Positions 16,432 to 25,711 of a stretch of DNA of 64,000 bases are shown here, piece after piece (within the stretch, counting starts at the first letter, position 1; each line of letters begins with the position of its first letter). This DNA is from Polaromonas sp. SP1. GTDB lineage: Bacteria; Pseudomonadota; Gammaproteobacteria; Burkholderiales; Burkholderiaceae_C. The DNA lies in assembly GCF_003711205.1 (NCBI RefSeq), contig NZ_CP031013.1, positions 1,964,501-2,028,500 of the forward strand. Direction: 5' to 3'. A program made the position numbers and the translations under genes. Under the pieces are notes generated by a model. That model searched no databases. It worked only from the letters and a program-made list of their open reading frames with translations, and had not been told where the DNA came from.

Positions 16432-19400
16432 ATGTCCCAGGGAACCATCCGCATCCGCGGAGCTCGCCAGCACAACCTCAAAAACCTCGACCTGGATATC
16501 CGCACCGGTGAAATGACGGTTGTTACAGGCCCCAGCGGCTCCGGAAAGTCTTCCCTGGTGTTCGACACGCTGTTCGCCGAAGGCCAGCGCCGCTATGTCG
16601 AGACCTTCTCGGCCTATGCGCGGCAGTTCCTGGATCGCATGGACAAGCCGGCCGTCGACAAGGTGGAAGGCGTGCCGCCCGCCATCGCCATCGACCAGAC
16701 CAACCCGGTGCGCAGCTCGCGCTCCACCGTGGGCACCATGACGGAGCTCAACGACCACCTGAAGCTGCTCTACGCGCGCGCCGCGCAGCTCTTCGACAGG
16801 CAGACCGCACAAAGCGTGCGGCACGACACGCCCGAATCGATTTACGCCGAACTGATGGCGCGCACCAAAGAAGGCGACCCGCGTGTGGTGCTGACTTTCC
16901 CGGTCGAGCTGCCGGGCAACACCAGCCCCGAGCAGGTTGAGCAGTGGCTGTCCGTCAGCGGCTTCACGCGTGTGCATGCACAGCGCGATGTCGCCACGCC
17001 GGCAGGCCCGCACAAGCTGCTCGATGTGGTGGCAGACCGCTTTCGCGCCCATGCGGTGGAAAAGTCCCGTGTGCTGGAGGCGATTGAAACCGCGCTTAAA
17101 CGTGGCGGGCGTCTCAATATTTACGTGCAACACGCCGAAGACGGTCAGCCTGATGTCATGTGGCGTTTCTCCACAGGCCTGCATTGCCCCGACAGCGACC
17201 TGCGCTACACCAACCCCACGCCCTCGCTGTTCTCCTTCAACTCGGCGATGGGCGCCTGCGAGACCTGCCGCGGCTTCGGCCGCGTCATCGGCGTCGACTA
17301 CGGCCTGGTGATCCCCAACGACAAACTCACCCTGCGCGCCGGCGCCATCAAGACGATCCAGACCCCCGCCTGGAAAGAAGCGCAGGACGACCTGATGCGC
17401 CACGCCGAAGCGGCCGGTATCCCGCGCGACACGCCCTGGTACAAACTCACGCCCGAGCAGCAGGGCTGGGTCATCAACGGCACGCCGGGCTACAAGGACG
17501 GCAACTGGAACAAGCAGTGGTACGGCATCAAGCGCTTCTTCGAATACCTCGAGAGCAAGGCCTACAAGATGCACATCCGTGTGCTGCTGTCCAAGTACCG
17601 CAGCTACACCCCCTGCGAGACCTGCGGCGGCGCACGCCTGAAGCTCGAGTCGCTGCTCTGGCGCCTGGGCTCCAAAGAGGCCGCCGACGCGGTGCTGCCG
17701 GCCAGCCAGCGCTTTATGCCGGTCGGCGTGCAGTGGAGCCGCGAGCAGCTCGAGGCCTTGCCGGGCCTGGCGCTGCATGACCTGATGCGCCTGCCCATCG
17801 ACAGGCTGCGGCAATTCTTCAGCGGCCTCTCGCTCGACGTGATGGGTGACGACGCCGAACTGCAGGCGCTGAGATCCCTGTTCGAGGAAATCCAGACGCG
17901 CGTGAAGTACCTCTGCGATGTCGGTATCGGCTATCTCACGCTCGACCGGCAAAGCCGCACGCTCTCGGGCGGTGAAGTACAACGCATCAACCTCACCACC
18001 GCACTGGGCACCTCGCTGGTCAACACGCTGTTTGTGCTGGATGAGCCTTCCATCGGCCTGCACCCGCGCGACATGAACCGCATCACCCAGGCCATGCACC
18101 GCCTGCGCGACGCCGGAAACACGCTGGTGGTGGTCGAGCACGACCCGGCCGTCATGCTGGCGGCCGACCGCCTGATCGACATGGGCCCGGGCCCCGGCGA
18201 GAAGGGCGGGCAGATCGTATTCGACGGCACGCCTGACGACATCAAGCATGCCGACACCCTGACCGGCGCCTACCTCGGCTCACGCAAGCAGGTGGGCATG
18301 GGCTTCAAGCGCGCGGTGACCGAGAACACGCCGCGCCTCATCCTCGAAGGTGCACGCGACCACAACCTGAAAAACCTGACGGTCGACTTCCCGCTGCAGC
18401 GCCTGGTCTGCGTCACCGGCGTCAGTGGCTCGGGCAAGTCCACGCTGATGCAGGACATCCTGGCGCCGGCACTGCTGCGCCAGTTCGGCAAGGCGACCGA
18501 AACGCCGGGGCTGCATGACCGCCTCATGGGCGCCGACCACCTGACCGATGTGGTGTTTGTTGACCAGTCGCCCATCGGCAAGACGGCGCGCTCCAACCCC
18601 GCCAGCTATGTGGGCGCGTGGGACGCGGTGCGCGATCTCTTCGCCCTGGCGCCGCTGGCCAAACAGCGCAGTTACACCGCCACCAAGTTCAGCTTCAACA
18701 ACGGCGACGGGCGCTGCCCGACCTGCGGCGGATCGGGCTTCGAGCACGTCGAGATGCAGTTTTTGAGCGACGTCTACCTGCGCTGCCCCGACTGCGACGG
18801 CAAGCGTTACCGCGCCGAGATACTTGAAGTGACGATTGAGCGCAAGGCGATCGGCGACGCGAAGCCGCGCCTGCTCAATGTGTCCGACGTGCTGGACCTT
18901 ACGGTGAGTGAAGCGGTTGCCCTTTTTGCGCAAGACCGCGAAGTGGTGCGTGCGCTGCAGCCCATCGTGGATGTGGGCCTGGAATACGTGAAGCTGGGCC
19001 AGCCCGTGCCCACGCTCTCCGGCGGTGAGGCGCAGCGCCTGAAGCTCGCGGGTTTCCTGGCCAATGCCAGCAAAACCACCAGCGCCAGCAAACAGGCGCT
19101 GGCGCTCCGGCAACCGGGCCGCGGCACGCTGTTTTTGTTCGACGAGCCGACCACCGGCCTGCACTTTGACGATATCGCCAAGCTGATGCGCGCGCTGCGC
19201 AAGCTGCTTGAAGCCGGCCATTCGCTGATCGTCATCGAGCACAACCTCGACGTGATCCGCTCGTCCGATTGGCTGATCGACCTGGGCCCCGAAGGCGGCG
19301 AAGGCGGCGGCCTGCTGGTGGCGCAGGGCACGCCTGAAGAGGTGCGCCAGCACCCGACATCGCACACCGCACTGGCCCTGCGCGAGTACGAGCAGGCCAT

Positions 19401-22305
19401 GGGCAAGGTGCATGGTGTTGAAGAGTCGCGCCCCAAAACCTGGACCACACGCCCGGCTTTTTCCAACCTGATCCAGATCGTCAACGCCAAAGAGAACAAC
19501 CTCAAGAGTTTGTCGGTCGACATTCCGCGCGGCAAGTTCAATGTGGTGACCGGCGTGTCCGGCTCCGGCAAGTCGACGCTGGCCTTTGACATCCTGTTCA
19601 ACGAAGGGCAGCGGCGTTACCTGGAGTCCCTCAACGCCTACGCGCGCAGCATCGTGCAACCGGCGGGCCGGCCCGAGGTCGATGCGGTCTACGGCATCCC
19701 GCCCACCGTGGCGATCGAGCAGCGCCTCTCGCGCGGCGGCCGCAAGTCCACCGTGGGCACGACCACCGAGGTCTGGCATTTCCTGCGCCTGCTCTACGTC
19801 AAGCTGGGCATCCAGCACTGCACCAAAGACGGCGCGGCCGTGATGCCGCAAAGCCCCGAGAGTATCGCGGCCCAATTGATCAAAACCTACCGCGGCCAGC
19901 ACATCGGCCTGCTGGCGCCGCTCGTGATCGCGCGCAAGGGCGTCTACACCGAGCTGGCCGACTGGGCGCGCCCGCGCGGCTACACGCACCTGCGCATCGA
20001 CGGCGAGTTTTTGCCGACCACTGGCTTTCCGCGCATCGACCGCTTCAAGGAACACACGGTGGAGCTGCCGATTGCCGACATCAATGTGTCGCCCGACAAC
20101 GAAGCCGCGCTGCGTGCTGCGCTCACGACGGCGCTGGAGCACGGCAAGGGCGTCGTCCACGTGCTCGCCCCGCTCGACGGCCTGCGCGGCGCGATGATGG
20201 CCGGCGCCAGCGCCAAAGGCATCGGCAAGCTGATCGCGTTTTCGACCAAGCGCGCCTGCCCGATCTGCGCCACCTCGTATGCCGAGCTGGACCCGCGCCT
20301 CTTCAGCTACAACAGCAAGCACGGCTGGTGCCCCGACTGCGTGGGCACCGGCGTCAAGCTCACGAAAGAGCAGCGCAAGGTGTTTGACGACTCGGTGATG
20401 GACGACGACAACAAGGGCCGCGAACAAAGTTTTGCCGAGCCCGAAGTGGAAGACGTGGCCGGCACGGCCTGCCCGACCTGCGAAGGGACACGCCTCAATG
20501 CCAAGGCCCGCGCGGTGAAGTTCGCAGGCGTCGGCATTGCCGACATCGCGGCGCTGTCGGTGACCGACGTGCGGCGCTGGGTCGAAAAGCTCGCATTGCT
20601 GGGCCGCGAGGCCGGCATCGCACGCGACCTGATTCCCGAGATCAAGAGCCGGCTCGAATTCCTCGAAGACGTGGGTCTGGGCTACCTGACGCTGGACCGC
20701 GGCGCTCCCACGCTCTCGGGCGGCGAGGCGCAGCGCATCCGCCTGGCCGCGCAGCTGGGCTCCAACCTGCAGGGTGTTTGTTATGTGCTCGATGAACCCA
20801 CGATTGGCTTGCACCCGCGCGACAACCAGATTTTGCTGAGCGCCTTGGGCAAGCTCAGCGACCGCGGCAACACGCTGGTGGTGGTTGAGCATGACGAAGA
20901 CACGATTCGCCGCGCCGACAACATCATCGACATCGGCCCCGGCGCCGGCAAGCGCGGCGGCACGCTGGTGGCGCAGGGCACGGCGGCGCAGCTGTCGGCC
21001 GTGCCGGAATCGCTGACGGGTCGCTACCTGGCGAACCCGCTGATCCACCCGCTGCAGGTCCGCCGCGAAACACGCAAGGGCGTGGCGCCGGTGGCGGCCG
21101 TGAAGGAGGCGCCCGTTGACGTGAACGCCAAGCCGGTCAGCAAGCAGAAGGCCGCCACGCTGAAAGCCGCGGCGCTCAAGGCCGCGGCAGCCAGCGCCAG
21201 CGCGCTGCACAATGCGGCGCCGGCAGAAGCAGGGCCTTTCACGTCCTGGCTCACCGTCGTCAATGCCGACCTGCACAACCTGAAAGACGTGTCGGTCACC
21301 GTGCCGCTGTACCGCCTGGTGGCGGTGACGGGCGTGTCGGGCTCCGGCAAGTCAACGCTCGCCCGCGACGTGCTGCTGACCAACGTGCATGCGGGCGTGA
21401 TGCAGCGCTCCACCAAGTCGGGCCGCGACGCCGACGACAAGGGCAACACGCCCGACTGGACCGGCTGCGAACGCATCGAGGGTTATGCGGCGGTGGACCG
21501 CGTGCTCGAAGTCGACCAGACGCCGATCGGCAAGACGCCGCGCTCCTGCCCGGCCACCTACATCGGCTTTTGGGACACGATACGCAAGCTCTTTGCCGAT
21601 ACGCTGGAAGCCCGCGCGCGCGGCTACGGCGCCGGGCGCTTTTCGTTCAACACCGGCGAGGGCCGCTGCCCGACCTGCGAAGGCGCGGGCGTGCGCACCA
21701 TCGGCATGAGCTTTTTGCCCGACGTGAAGGTGCTGTGCGAAACCTGCCACGGCGCGCGCTTCAACCCCGAAACGCAGGCCGTGACCTGGCGCGGCAAAAA
21801 CATCGGCGACGTGCTGAAGATGGAGGTCGATGAGGCGGTGGACTTCTTCTCGTCCATGCCCAACATCAGCCACCCGCTGCAGTTGCTGAAAGACGTGGGC
21901 CTGGGCTACCTGACGCTGGGCCAGCCGTCGCCCACGCTGTCGGGCGGCGAGGCGCAGCGCATCAAGCTGGTGACCGAGCTCAGCAAGGTGCGCGACGACA
22001 TCACGCGCCGCGGCCAGAAGGCGCCGCACACGCTCTATGTGCTGGACGAGCCCACGGTGGGCCTGCACATGGCCGACGTCGAAAAGCTGATCCACGTGCT
22101 GCACCGCCTCGTCAACGGCGGCCACAGCGTGGTGGTGATCGAGCACGACCTGGACGTGATCGCCGAAGCCGACTGGGTGATTGACCTGGGGCCGGACGGC
22201 GGGAATGCGGGCGGGCGTGTGGTGGCATCTGCGCCGCCCGAAGCCGTGGTGAAGTTGGGTACGCACACAGGAAAAGCGTTGCAAAGCGTGCTGGCACGGG
22301 TATGA
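16432..22305 (+). CDS. uvrA: Double-length UvrA (tandem fusion of two UvrA units)
   Basis: A 1957-residue protein made of two head-to-tail UvrA-like halves, against about 950 for normal UvrA. There are four ATPase cores: P-loops at residues 33-40, 663-670, 1041-1048 and 1634-1641, and signature LSGGE motifs at about 511, 862, 1428 and 1836, each followed by a Walker B such as LFVLDEPSIGLHPRD. CxxC zinc-finger pairs are present in both halves (for example CPTCGGSGFEHVE, CPTCEGAGVRTIG). An Ala/Lys-rich linker (about 1560-1590) lies in the second half. UvrA finds DNA damage for UvrBC excision. Such double forms are known in Burkholderiales, usually next to a separate normal uvrA. ATG 16432 gives the family N-terminus; no SOS box is obvious upstream. 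Confidence 0.92.
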   Translation: MSQGTIRIRGARQHNLKNLDLDIRTGEMTVVTGPSGSGKSSLVFDTLFAEGQRRYVETFSAYARQFLDRMDKPAVDKVEGVPPAIAIDQTNPVRSSRSTVGTMTELNDHLKLLYARAAQLFDRQTAQSVRHDTPESIYAELMARTKEGDPRVVLTFPVELPGNTSPEQVEQWLSVSGFTRVHAQRDVATPAGPHKLLDVVADRFRAHAVEKSRVLEAIETALKRGGRLNIYVQHAEDGQPDVMWRFSTGLHCPDSDLRYTNPTPSLFSFNSAMGACETCRGFGRVIGVDYGLVIPNDKLTLRAGAIKTIQTPAWKEAQDDLMRHAEAAGIPRDTPWYKLTPEQQGWVINGTPGYKDGNWNKQWYGIKRFFEYLESKAYKMHIRVLLSKYRSYTPCETCGGARLKLESLLWRLGSKEAADAVLPASQRFMPVGVQWSREQLEALPGLALHDLMRLPIDRLRQFFSGLSLDVMGDDAELQALRSLFEEIQTRVKYLCDVGIGYLTLDRQSRTLSGGEVQRINLTTALGTSLVNTLFVLDEPSIGLHPRDMNRITQAMHRLRDAGNTLVVVEHDPAVMLAADRLIDMGPGPGEKGGQIVFDGTPDDIKHADTLTGAYLGSRKQVGMGFKRAVTENTPRLILEGARDHNLKNLTVDFPLQRLVCVTGVSGSGKSTLMQDILAPALLRQFGKATETPGLHDRLMGADHLTDVVFVDQSPIGKTARSNPASYVGAWDAVRDLFALAPLAKQRSYTATKFSFNNGDGRCPTCGGSGFEHVEMQFLSDVYLRCPDCDGKRYRAEILEVTIERKAIGDAKPRLLNVSDVLDLTVSEAVALFAQDREVVRALQPIVDVGLEYVKLGQPVPTLSGGEAQRLKLAGFLANASKTTSASKQALALRQPGRGTLFLFDEPTTGLHFDDIAKLMRALRKLLEAGHSLIVIEHNLDVIRSSDWLIDLGPEGGEGGGLLVAQGTPEEVRQHPTSHTALALREYEQAMGKVHGVEESRPKTWTTRPAFSNLIQIVNAKENNLKSLSVDIPRGKFNVVTGVSGSGKSTLAFDILFNEGQRRYLESLNAYARSIVQPAGRPEVDAVYGIPPTVAIEQRLSRGGRKSTVGTTTEVWHFLRLLYVKLGIQHCTKDGAAVMPQSPESIAAQLIKTYRGQHIGLLAPLVIARKGVYTELADWARPRGYTHLRIDGEFLPTTGFPRIDRFKEHTVELPIADINVSPDNEAALRAALTTALEHGKGVVHVLAPLDGLRGAMMAGASAKGIGKLIAFSTKRACPICATSYAELDPRLFSYNSKHGWCPDCVGTGVKLTKEQRKVFDDSVMDDDNKGREQSFAEPEVEDVAGTACPTCEGTRLNAKARAVKFAGVGIADIAALSVTDVRRWVEKLALLGREAGIARDLIPEIKSRLEFLEDVGLGYLTLDRGAPTLSGGEAQRIRLAAQLGSNLQGVCYVLDEPTIGLHPRDNQILLSALGKLSDRGNTLVVVEHDEDTIRRADNIIDIGPGAGKRGGTLVAQGTAAQLSAVPESLTGRYLANPLIHPLQVRRETRKGVAPVAAVKEAPVDVNAKPVSKQKAATLKAAALKAAAASASALHNAAPAEAGPFTSWLTVVNADLHNLKDVSVTVPLYRLVAVTGVSGSGKSTLARDVLLTNVHAGVMQRSTKSGRDADDKGNTPDWTGCERIEGYAAVDRVLEVDQTPIGKTPRSCPATYIGFWDTIRKLFADTLEARARGYGAGRFSFNTGEGRCPTCEGAGVRTIGMSFLPDVKVLCETCHGARFNPETQAVTWRGKNIGDVLKMEVDEAVDFFSSMPNISHPLQLLKDVGLGYLTLGQPSPTLSGGEAQRIKLVTELSKVRDDITRRGQKAPHTLYVLDEPTVGLHMADVEKLIHVLHRLVNGGHSVVVIEHDLDVIAEADWVIDLGPDGGNAGGRVVASAPPEAVVKLGTHTGKALQSVLARV

Positions 22306-22318
22306 ATTGAATGGGCGT

Positions 22319-22364
22319 GTTCCAATTATTCGTCGAATATTTGCATTCGACGAAAAAATGGAAC
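22319..22364. promoter_or_regulatory. 46-bp interrupted dyad, candidate AbiEi operator
   Basis: Outer arms GTTCCA (22319-22324) and TGGAAC (22359-22364) and inner perfect arms TTCGTCGAAT (22329-22338) and ATTCGACGAA (22345-22354) share one centre with equal 4-base gaps (ATTA and AAAA). AbiEi antitoxins are known to autorepress by binding inverted repeats in their promoter, and this dyad lies 15 bp before the likely start at 22379. Confidence 0.7.
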
Positions 22365-22378
22365 ATACTTCAGGGGTC

Positions 22379-22993
22379 ATGAGCTCTTCTCCCAAGGTCA
22401 TCCACACCCAGCGCATTCTTGATCTGGCGCGCCAGAAGGGAATGCTTCGCCCTGGCGACCTGCAAGGCGTCGGGGCCGCAAGGGTGCTACTGACCCGGAT
22501 GACGGCCAGCGGCCAACTTGAAAAAGTGGGGCGCGGCCTGTATCGGATTCCGGGAGCGAATGCCTCGGAGCATGAAACCCTCTCCACGGTCGCGATGAGG
22601 GTGCCGCAGGCGGTGTTTTGCCTGCTCACGGCGTTGCAGCTCCATGGCCTGACCACCCAGCTTCCACGCCAGGTGTGGATCGCCATGCCGCGCGGCAGCC
22701 ATGTGCCCAGACTGGATTACCCGCCGCTAAAAATGGTGCAGTTCACCGGCGAGGCCTATGCCGAAGGCGTGGAGGTCTTCGAGCGGGATCAGGTGTCCCT
22801 GCGCGTTTACGGCGTGGCAAAAACGGTGGCCGATTGCTTCAAGCATCGCAACAAAATTGGCCTCGATGTGGCGCTGGAGGCACTGCGGGATGTGCGCTCA
22901 CAAAAGAAAGCCTCTGCCGACGATCTCTGGCATTTCGCCAAGATTTGCCGCGTGGCTAACGTGATGCGCCCCTACCTGGAGGCGGTTGAATGA
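22379..22993 (+). CDS. abiEi: AbiEi-family antitoxin (type IV toxin-antitoxin)
   Basis: A 204-residue protein with an N-terminal winged helix (VIHTQRILDLARQKGMLRPG; GQLEKVGRGLYRIPG, about residues 5-60) and a C-terminal AbiEi domain (VFCLLTALQLHGLTTQLP; VYGVAKTVADCFKHRNKIG). It opposes the AbiEii nucleotidyltransferase and represses its own promoter in studied systems. ATG 22379 has AGGGG just upstream and lies outside the dyad operator; an in-frame ATG at 22358 falls inside the operator and is less likely. The stop overlaps the toxin start (ATGA). Confidence 0.85.
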   Translation: MSSSPKVIHTQRILDLARQKGMLRPGDLQGVGAARVLLTRMTASGQLEKVGRGLYRIPGANASEHETLSTVAMRVPQAVFCLLTALQLHGLTTQLPRQVWIAMPRGSHVPRLDYPPLKMVQFTGEAYAEGVEVFERDQVSLRVYGVAKTVADCFKHRNKIGLDVALEALRDVRSQKKASADDLWHFAKICRVANVMRPYLEAVE

Positions 22994-23856
22994 GCAAAGA
23001 CCTGGCCGCATCTGTACGGGCGCGCCTCTTGAACAAAGCGAAGGCCGAGCAATCGGATTTCAACGGCGTGCTGGTCCGTTATGCGCTGGAGCGGCTGCTG
23101 TATCGCCTGAGCCAATCTGTGCACGCCGATCATTTTCTGCTCAAAGGCGCCATGTTGTTCACACTCTGGTACGACATGCCGCACCGGCCCACGCGTGACG
23201 TGGATCTGTTGGGCTTTGGCGCCAGCGACCCGGCGTCCGTCACGCAAACCTTCAAGGAGATTGCCTCAGTGGTGTCGGAGGACGGCATGCGCTTTGACCC
23301 GGAAAGCGTGGTTGCTGAAGAAATTCGCAAGGAGGCAGGCTACGCCGGGGTGCGGGTGTTCATCACTGCGGAACTGGCCGGTGCGCGCGTGAAGACGCAG
23401 ATTGACATAGGCTTTGGCGACGCCGTGACACCCGGTCCCCAGCAGGCCGTGTATCCCGTCATGCTCGATGACTTTCCGGCACCGACGTTGCAAGCCTACC
23501 CGGTGTACACCGTGATTGCTGAAAAGCTGCATGCCATTGCCCTGCTGGGCATGACCAACAGCCGCCTGAAGGACTATCTGGATTTGTCCGTGCTGCTAGA
23601 GCGTGAAGCGCTGGATCCAAACACCCTTGCGAAGGCGATTGCCGGGACTTTCCAGCGACGCGGCATGCGGGTACCGGCCACACTGCCCGTGGGCTTGAGC
23701 GATGAATTTGCCAACGACACCTCGCGGCAGGCCCTGTGGCGCGCCTTTCTGAAAAAGAACCAGCTCAATGGCGTTCCCTTGCCCGAATTGGTCGCCGCAT
23801 TGCGCGCCGGATTTGAACCCGCATTGCAACAGGCTGTATCGGAAAAAGGGCGGTGA
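22990..23856 (+). CDS. abiEii: AbiEii-family nucleotidyltransferase toxin
   Basis: A 288-residue toxin of the AbiEii/DUF1814 class. The nucleotidyltransferase core is visible: FLLKGAMLFTLWYD, RPTRDVDLLGFG (metal Asp pair), KTQIDIGFGD (third Asp) and the family motif EKLHAIALLGMTNSRLKDYL. Related toxins block growth by modifying tRNA or other nucleotide targets and can abort phage infection. All motifs are intact. It is coupled to the antitoxin by a 4-base overlap. The pair interrupts core genes between uvrA and a Bug receptor, which suggests gain by transfer. Confidence 0.87.
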   Translation: MSKDLAASVRARLLNKAKAEQSDFNGVLVRYALERLLYRLSQSVHADHFLLKGAMLFTLWYDMPHRPTRDVDLLGFGASDPASVTQTFKEIASVVSEDGMRFDPESVVAEEIRKEAGYAGVRVFITAELAGARVKTQIDIGFGDAVTPGPQQAVYPVMLDDFPAPTLQAYPVYTVIAEKLHAIALLGMTNSRLKDYLDLSVLLEREALDPNTLAKAIAGTFQRRGMRVPATLPVGLSDEFANDTSRQALWRAFLKKNQLNGVPLPELVAALRAGFEPALQQAVSEKGR

Positions 23857-23960
23857 TAAACCGCTGACGCCCGCGCGACAGACTTCAGGTGTTGCCCTGA
23901 TGCGTCGGCCGGCGGCGGCACGCATGATCTGCGTTGAACCCCAGACTAGGAGACCGCTTC

Positions 23961-24923
23961 ATGAAACGCCGCCATCTATTGCAATCCGCCGCCGCCCTGG
24001 CTGCTCCGTCTCTCGCCGTGCCGGCCCAGGCACAGACTTTCCCGGCCAAGCCCATCAAGCTGGTCATCGCCTTTCCGGCGGGCGGGCCGACCGACATCAC
24101 CATGCGCTCGCTGGCCGACAACGCCGGCAAGATCCTCGGCCAGCCGGTGATTGTGGAGAACAAACCCGGCGCGGGCGGCACCCTGCCGGCCCAGCAACTG
24201 CAAAGCGCACCGGCCGACGGCTACACGCTGGCGCAGATTCCATTGGGGGTGTTCCGCCTGGGCTACACCACCAAGATCAACTGGGACCCGGTGAAAGACA
24301 TCAGCTACGTCATCAACGTGACGGGCTACGCCTTCGGCATCGTGGTGCCGGCCGACAGCCCGCTCAAGACCTGGGCCGACTTTGTCGCCTATGCCAAGGC
24401 CAACCCCGGCAAGTTGACGTACGGCTCCACCGGCACGCTGACCAGCCCGCACCTGACGACCGAGCTCATCGCGCAAAAGGCCGGCATCGAGCTGCAGCAT
24501 GTGCCCTACAAAGGCAGCGCCGATTTGATGCTGGCGCTGGTCAGCGGCCAGCTGATGGCCGGCGCCGACAGCACCGGTTTTGCGCCGCAGGTGGAGGCCG
24601 GCAAGCTGCGTGTGCTCAACACCTGGGGCGAAAAGCGGCTCGACAAATTCCCGAATGCGCCCACGCTGAAAGAGCTGGGTTACGACATGGTGCAGAACTC
24701 GCCTTTCGGCATTGGCGCGCCCAAAGGCACGCCGCCCGAGGTCGTCAAGCGGCTGCATGATGCGTTCAAGAAAGCGATGGAAGAACCCAGCTACGTGGCG
24801 GCGCTGGCCCGTTACGACATGCTGCCCAACTACCTGAGCTCGGCGGACTACACGAAGTTTGCGCAAGACACGGTTGGGCGCGAAAAGGTGCTGATCGACA
24901 AACTCGGGTTAGCGAAACCATAG
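23961..24923 (+). CDS. Bug/TctC family tripartite tricarboxylate receptor
   Basis: A 320-residue periplasmic solute receptor. The signal peptide MKRRHLLQSAAALAAPSLAV carries an RR-x-x-L pattern and could use Tat or Sec. The mature part has FPAKPIKLVIAFPAGGPTDI, VENKPGAGGTLPAQQL, HVPYKGSADLMLALVSGQ and PTLKELGYD, typical of the Bug family. ATG 23961 follows a TAGGAGACC site. No TctAB permease lies nearby, as is common for the many orphan Bug genes of Comamonadaceae; the ligand is unknown. Confidence 0.92.
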   Translation: MKRRHLLQSAAALAAPSLAVPAQAQTFPAKPIKLVIAFPAGGPTDITMRSLADNAGKILGQPVIVENKPGAGGTLPAQQLQSAPADGYTLAQIPLGVFRLGYTTKINWDPVKDISYVINVTGYAFGIVVPADSPLKTWADFVAYAKANPGKLTYGSTGTLTSPHLTTELIAQKAGIELQHVPYKGSADLMLALVSGQLMAGADSTGFAPQVEAGKLRVLNTWGEKRLDKFPNAPTLKELGYDMVQNSPFGIGAPKGTPPEVVKRLHDAFKKAMEEPSYVAALARYDMLPNYLSSADYTKFAQDTVGREKVLIDKLGLAKP

Positions 24924-24930
24924 CTAGGGC

Positions 24931-25025
24931 ACACCCCTATCGGGGCTCACTGCGTGTAGCCTCTTTTCCCCTTGCAGGGGACGGCGCTAGCGGCCCGGCA
25001 AAGCCGGTTCCGCGGCGCCTGCTGG
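24931..25025 (+). repeat. Dispersed repeat family A, copy 3
   Basis: Contains CTCACTGCGTGTAGC, CCCCTTGCAGGGGACGGCGC and a CCGGCAAAGCCGG hairpin, ending GCGCCTGCTGG. It lies between convergent genes. Confidence 0.8.
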
Positions 25026-25026
25026 A

Positions 25027-25605
25027 TCAGGCAGGGCCGTTCGGATTGGCCAGCACGAATAGTTCGTCGGCCAGCTGCCCGGCCAACTCCGGTTCCACGC
25101 CCGCCCCAAAAATCAGACGGTAAATGATGGGCGCCATCATGTGGTCCAGTACCTGCTGCACGGTGGGTGTGGCGTCGCCGCGGGCCTGGGCGCGTTGGAC
25201 GAGCACCGTGGCTTCGTTGCGGCGGTTTTTCAGGCAGTTGGTCTCTTCTGACCCGGCCAGTGCGGCCGCCGCCTTCAGCAAGGAGGCATTGCCTGGCTTG
25301 TTGAGGTGGGTGATCAGTTCCTGGGCCCAGGCCGTGAGTTCGGCTTTCAGGTCGCCGGTCTCCGGCAGCGGGCGGTTCGGGTCCAGCCGGTTGCTGGCGG
25401 TTTCGTCGAGCAGGCCGTTCACGTCGCCCCAGCGCCGGTAAATGCTGGAGGCGCTCACGCCGGCGCGCTCGGCCACGGCCGGCACGGTCACCTTGTCGCG
25501 GCCTTCCTGGGCAATCAGCTCTTCCAGTGCCTTGCGCACCACAAATTGCACCTGCGCGCTGCGGCCGCCGGGGCGTTTGTTCTGGGGTGTGGGTGAAGTG
25601 CTCAT
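25027..25605 (-). CDS. TetR-family transcriptional regulator
   Basis: A 192-residue TetR regulator with an N-terminal helix-turn-helix at about residues 18-65 (VTVPAVAERAGVSASSIYRR) and an all-helical C-terminal ligand domain. It is divergent from an MFS exporter at 25712, with 106 bp between; the usual arrangement is repression of that exporter, relieved by the exported compound. The ATG at 25605 is the first start before the conserved region. Confidence 0.87.
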   Translation of the reverse strand: MSTSPTPQNKRPGGRSAQVQFVVRKALEELIAQEGRDKVTVPAVAERAGVSASSIYRRWGDVNGLLDETASNRLDPNRPLPETGDLKAELTAWAQELITHLNKPGNASLLKAAAALAGSEETNCLKNRRNEATVLVQRAQARGDATPTVQQVLDHMMAPIIYRLIFGAGVEPELAGQLADELFVLANPNGPA

Positions 25606-25609
25606 CAGG

Positions 25610-25688
25610 GCGAATTTTATCCTAAAAGCAATGATCTTTGCGTTAATTTTAAAACCGGCGTAGAATTCACAAACGCAAATAAATTCGC
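25610..25688. promoter_or_regulatory. Nested inverted repeats in tetR-MFS intergenic region
   Basis: GCGAATTT (25610-25617) pairs with AAATTCGC (25681-25688), and TTTGCGTT (25637-25644) pairs with AACGCAAA (25672-25679). The arms are far apart, but they frame the AT-rich shared promoter region, so they are candidates for TetR binding sites. Confidence 0.35.
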
Positions 25689-25711
25689 TTTAAGAAAGTT
25701 GAGCGTTCCCC

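Noticed and set aside
18280..21276. Long open frame (998 codons) antisense to uvrA
   Set aside because: It mirrors the GC-rich codon pattern of uvrA, gives a His/Arg/Gln/Ala-rich protein without recognisable domains and has no ribosome site; uvrA motifs are certain on the other strand.
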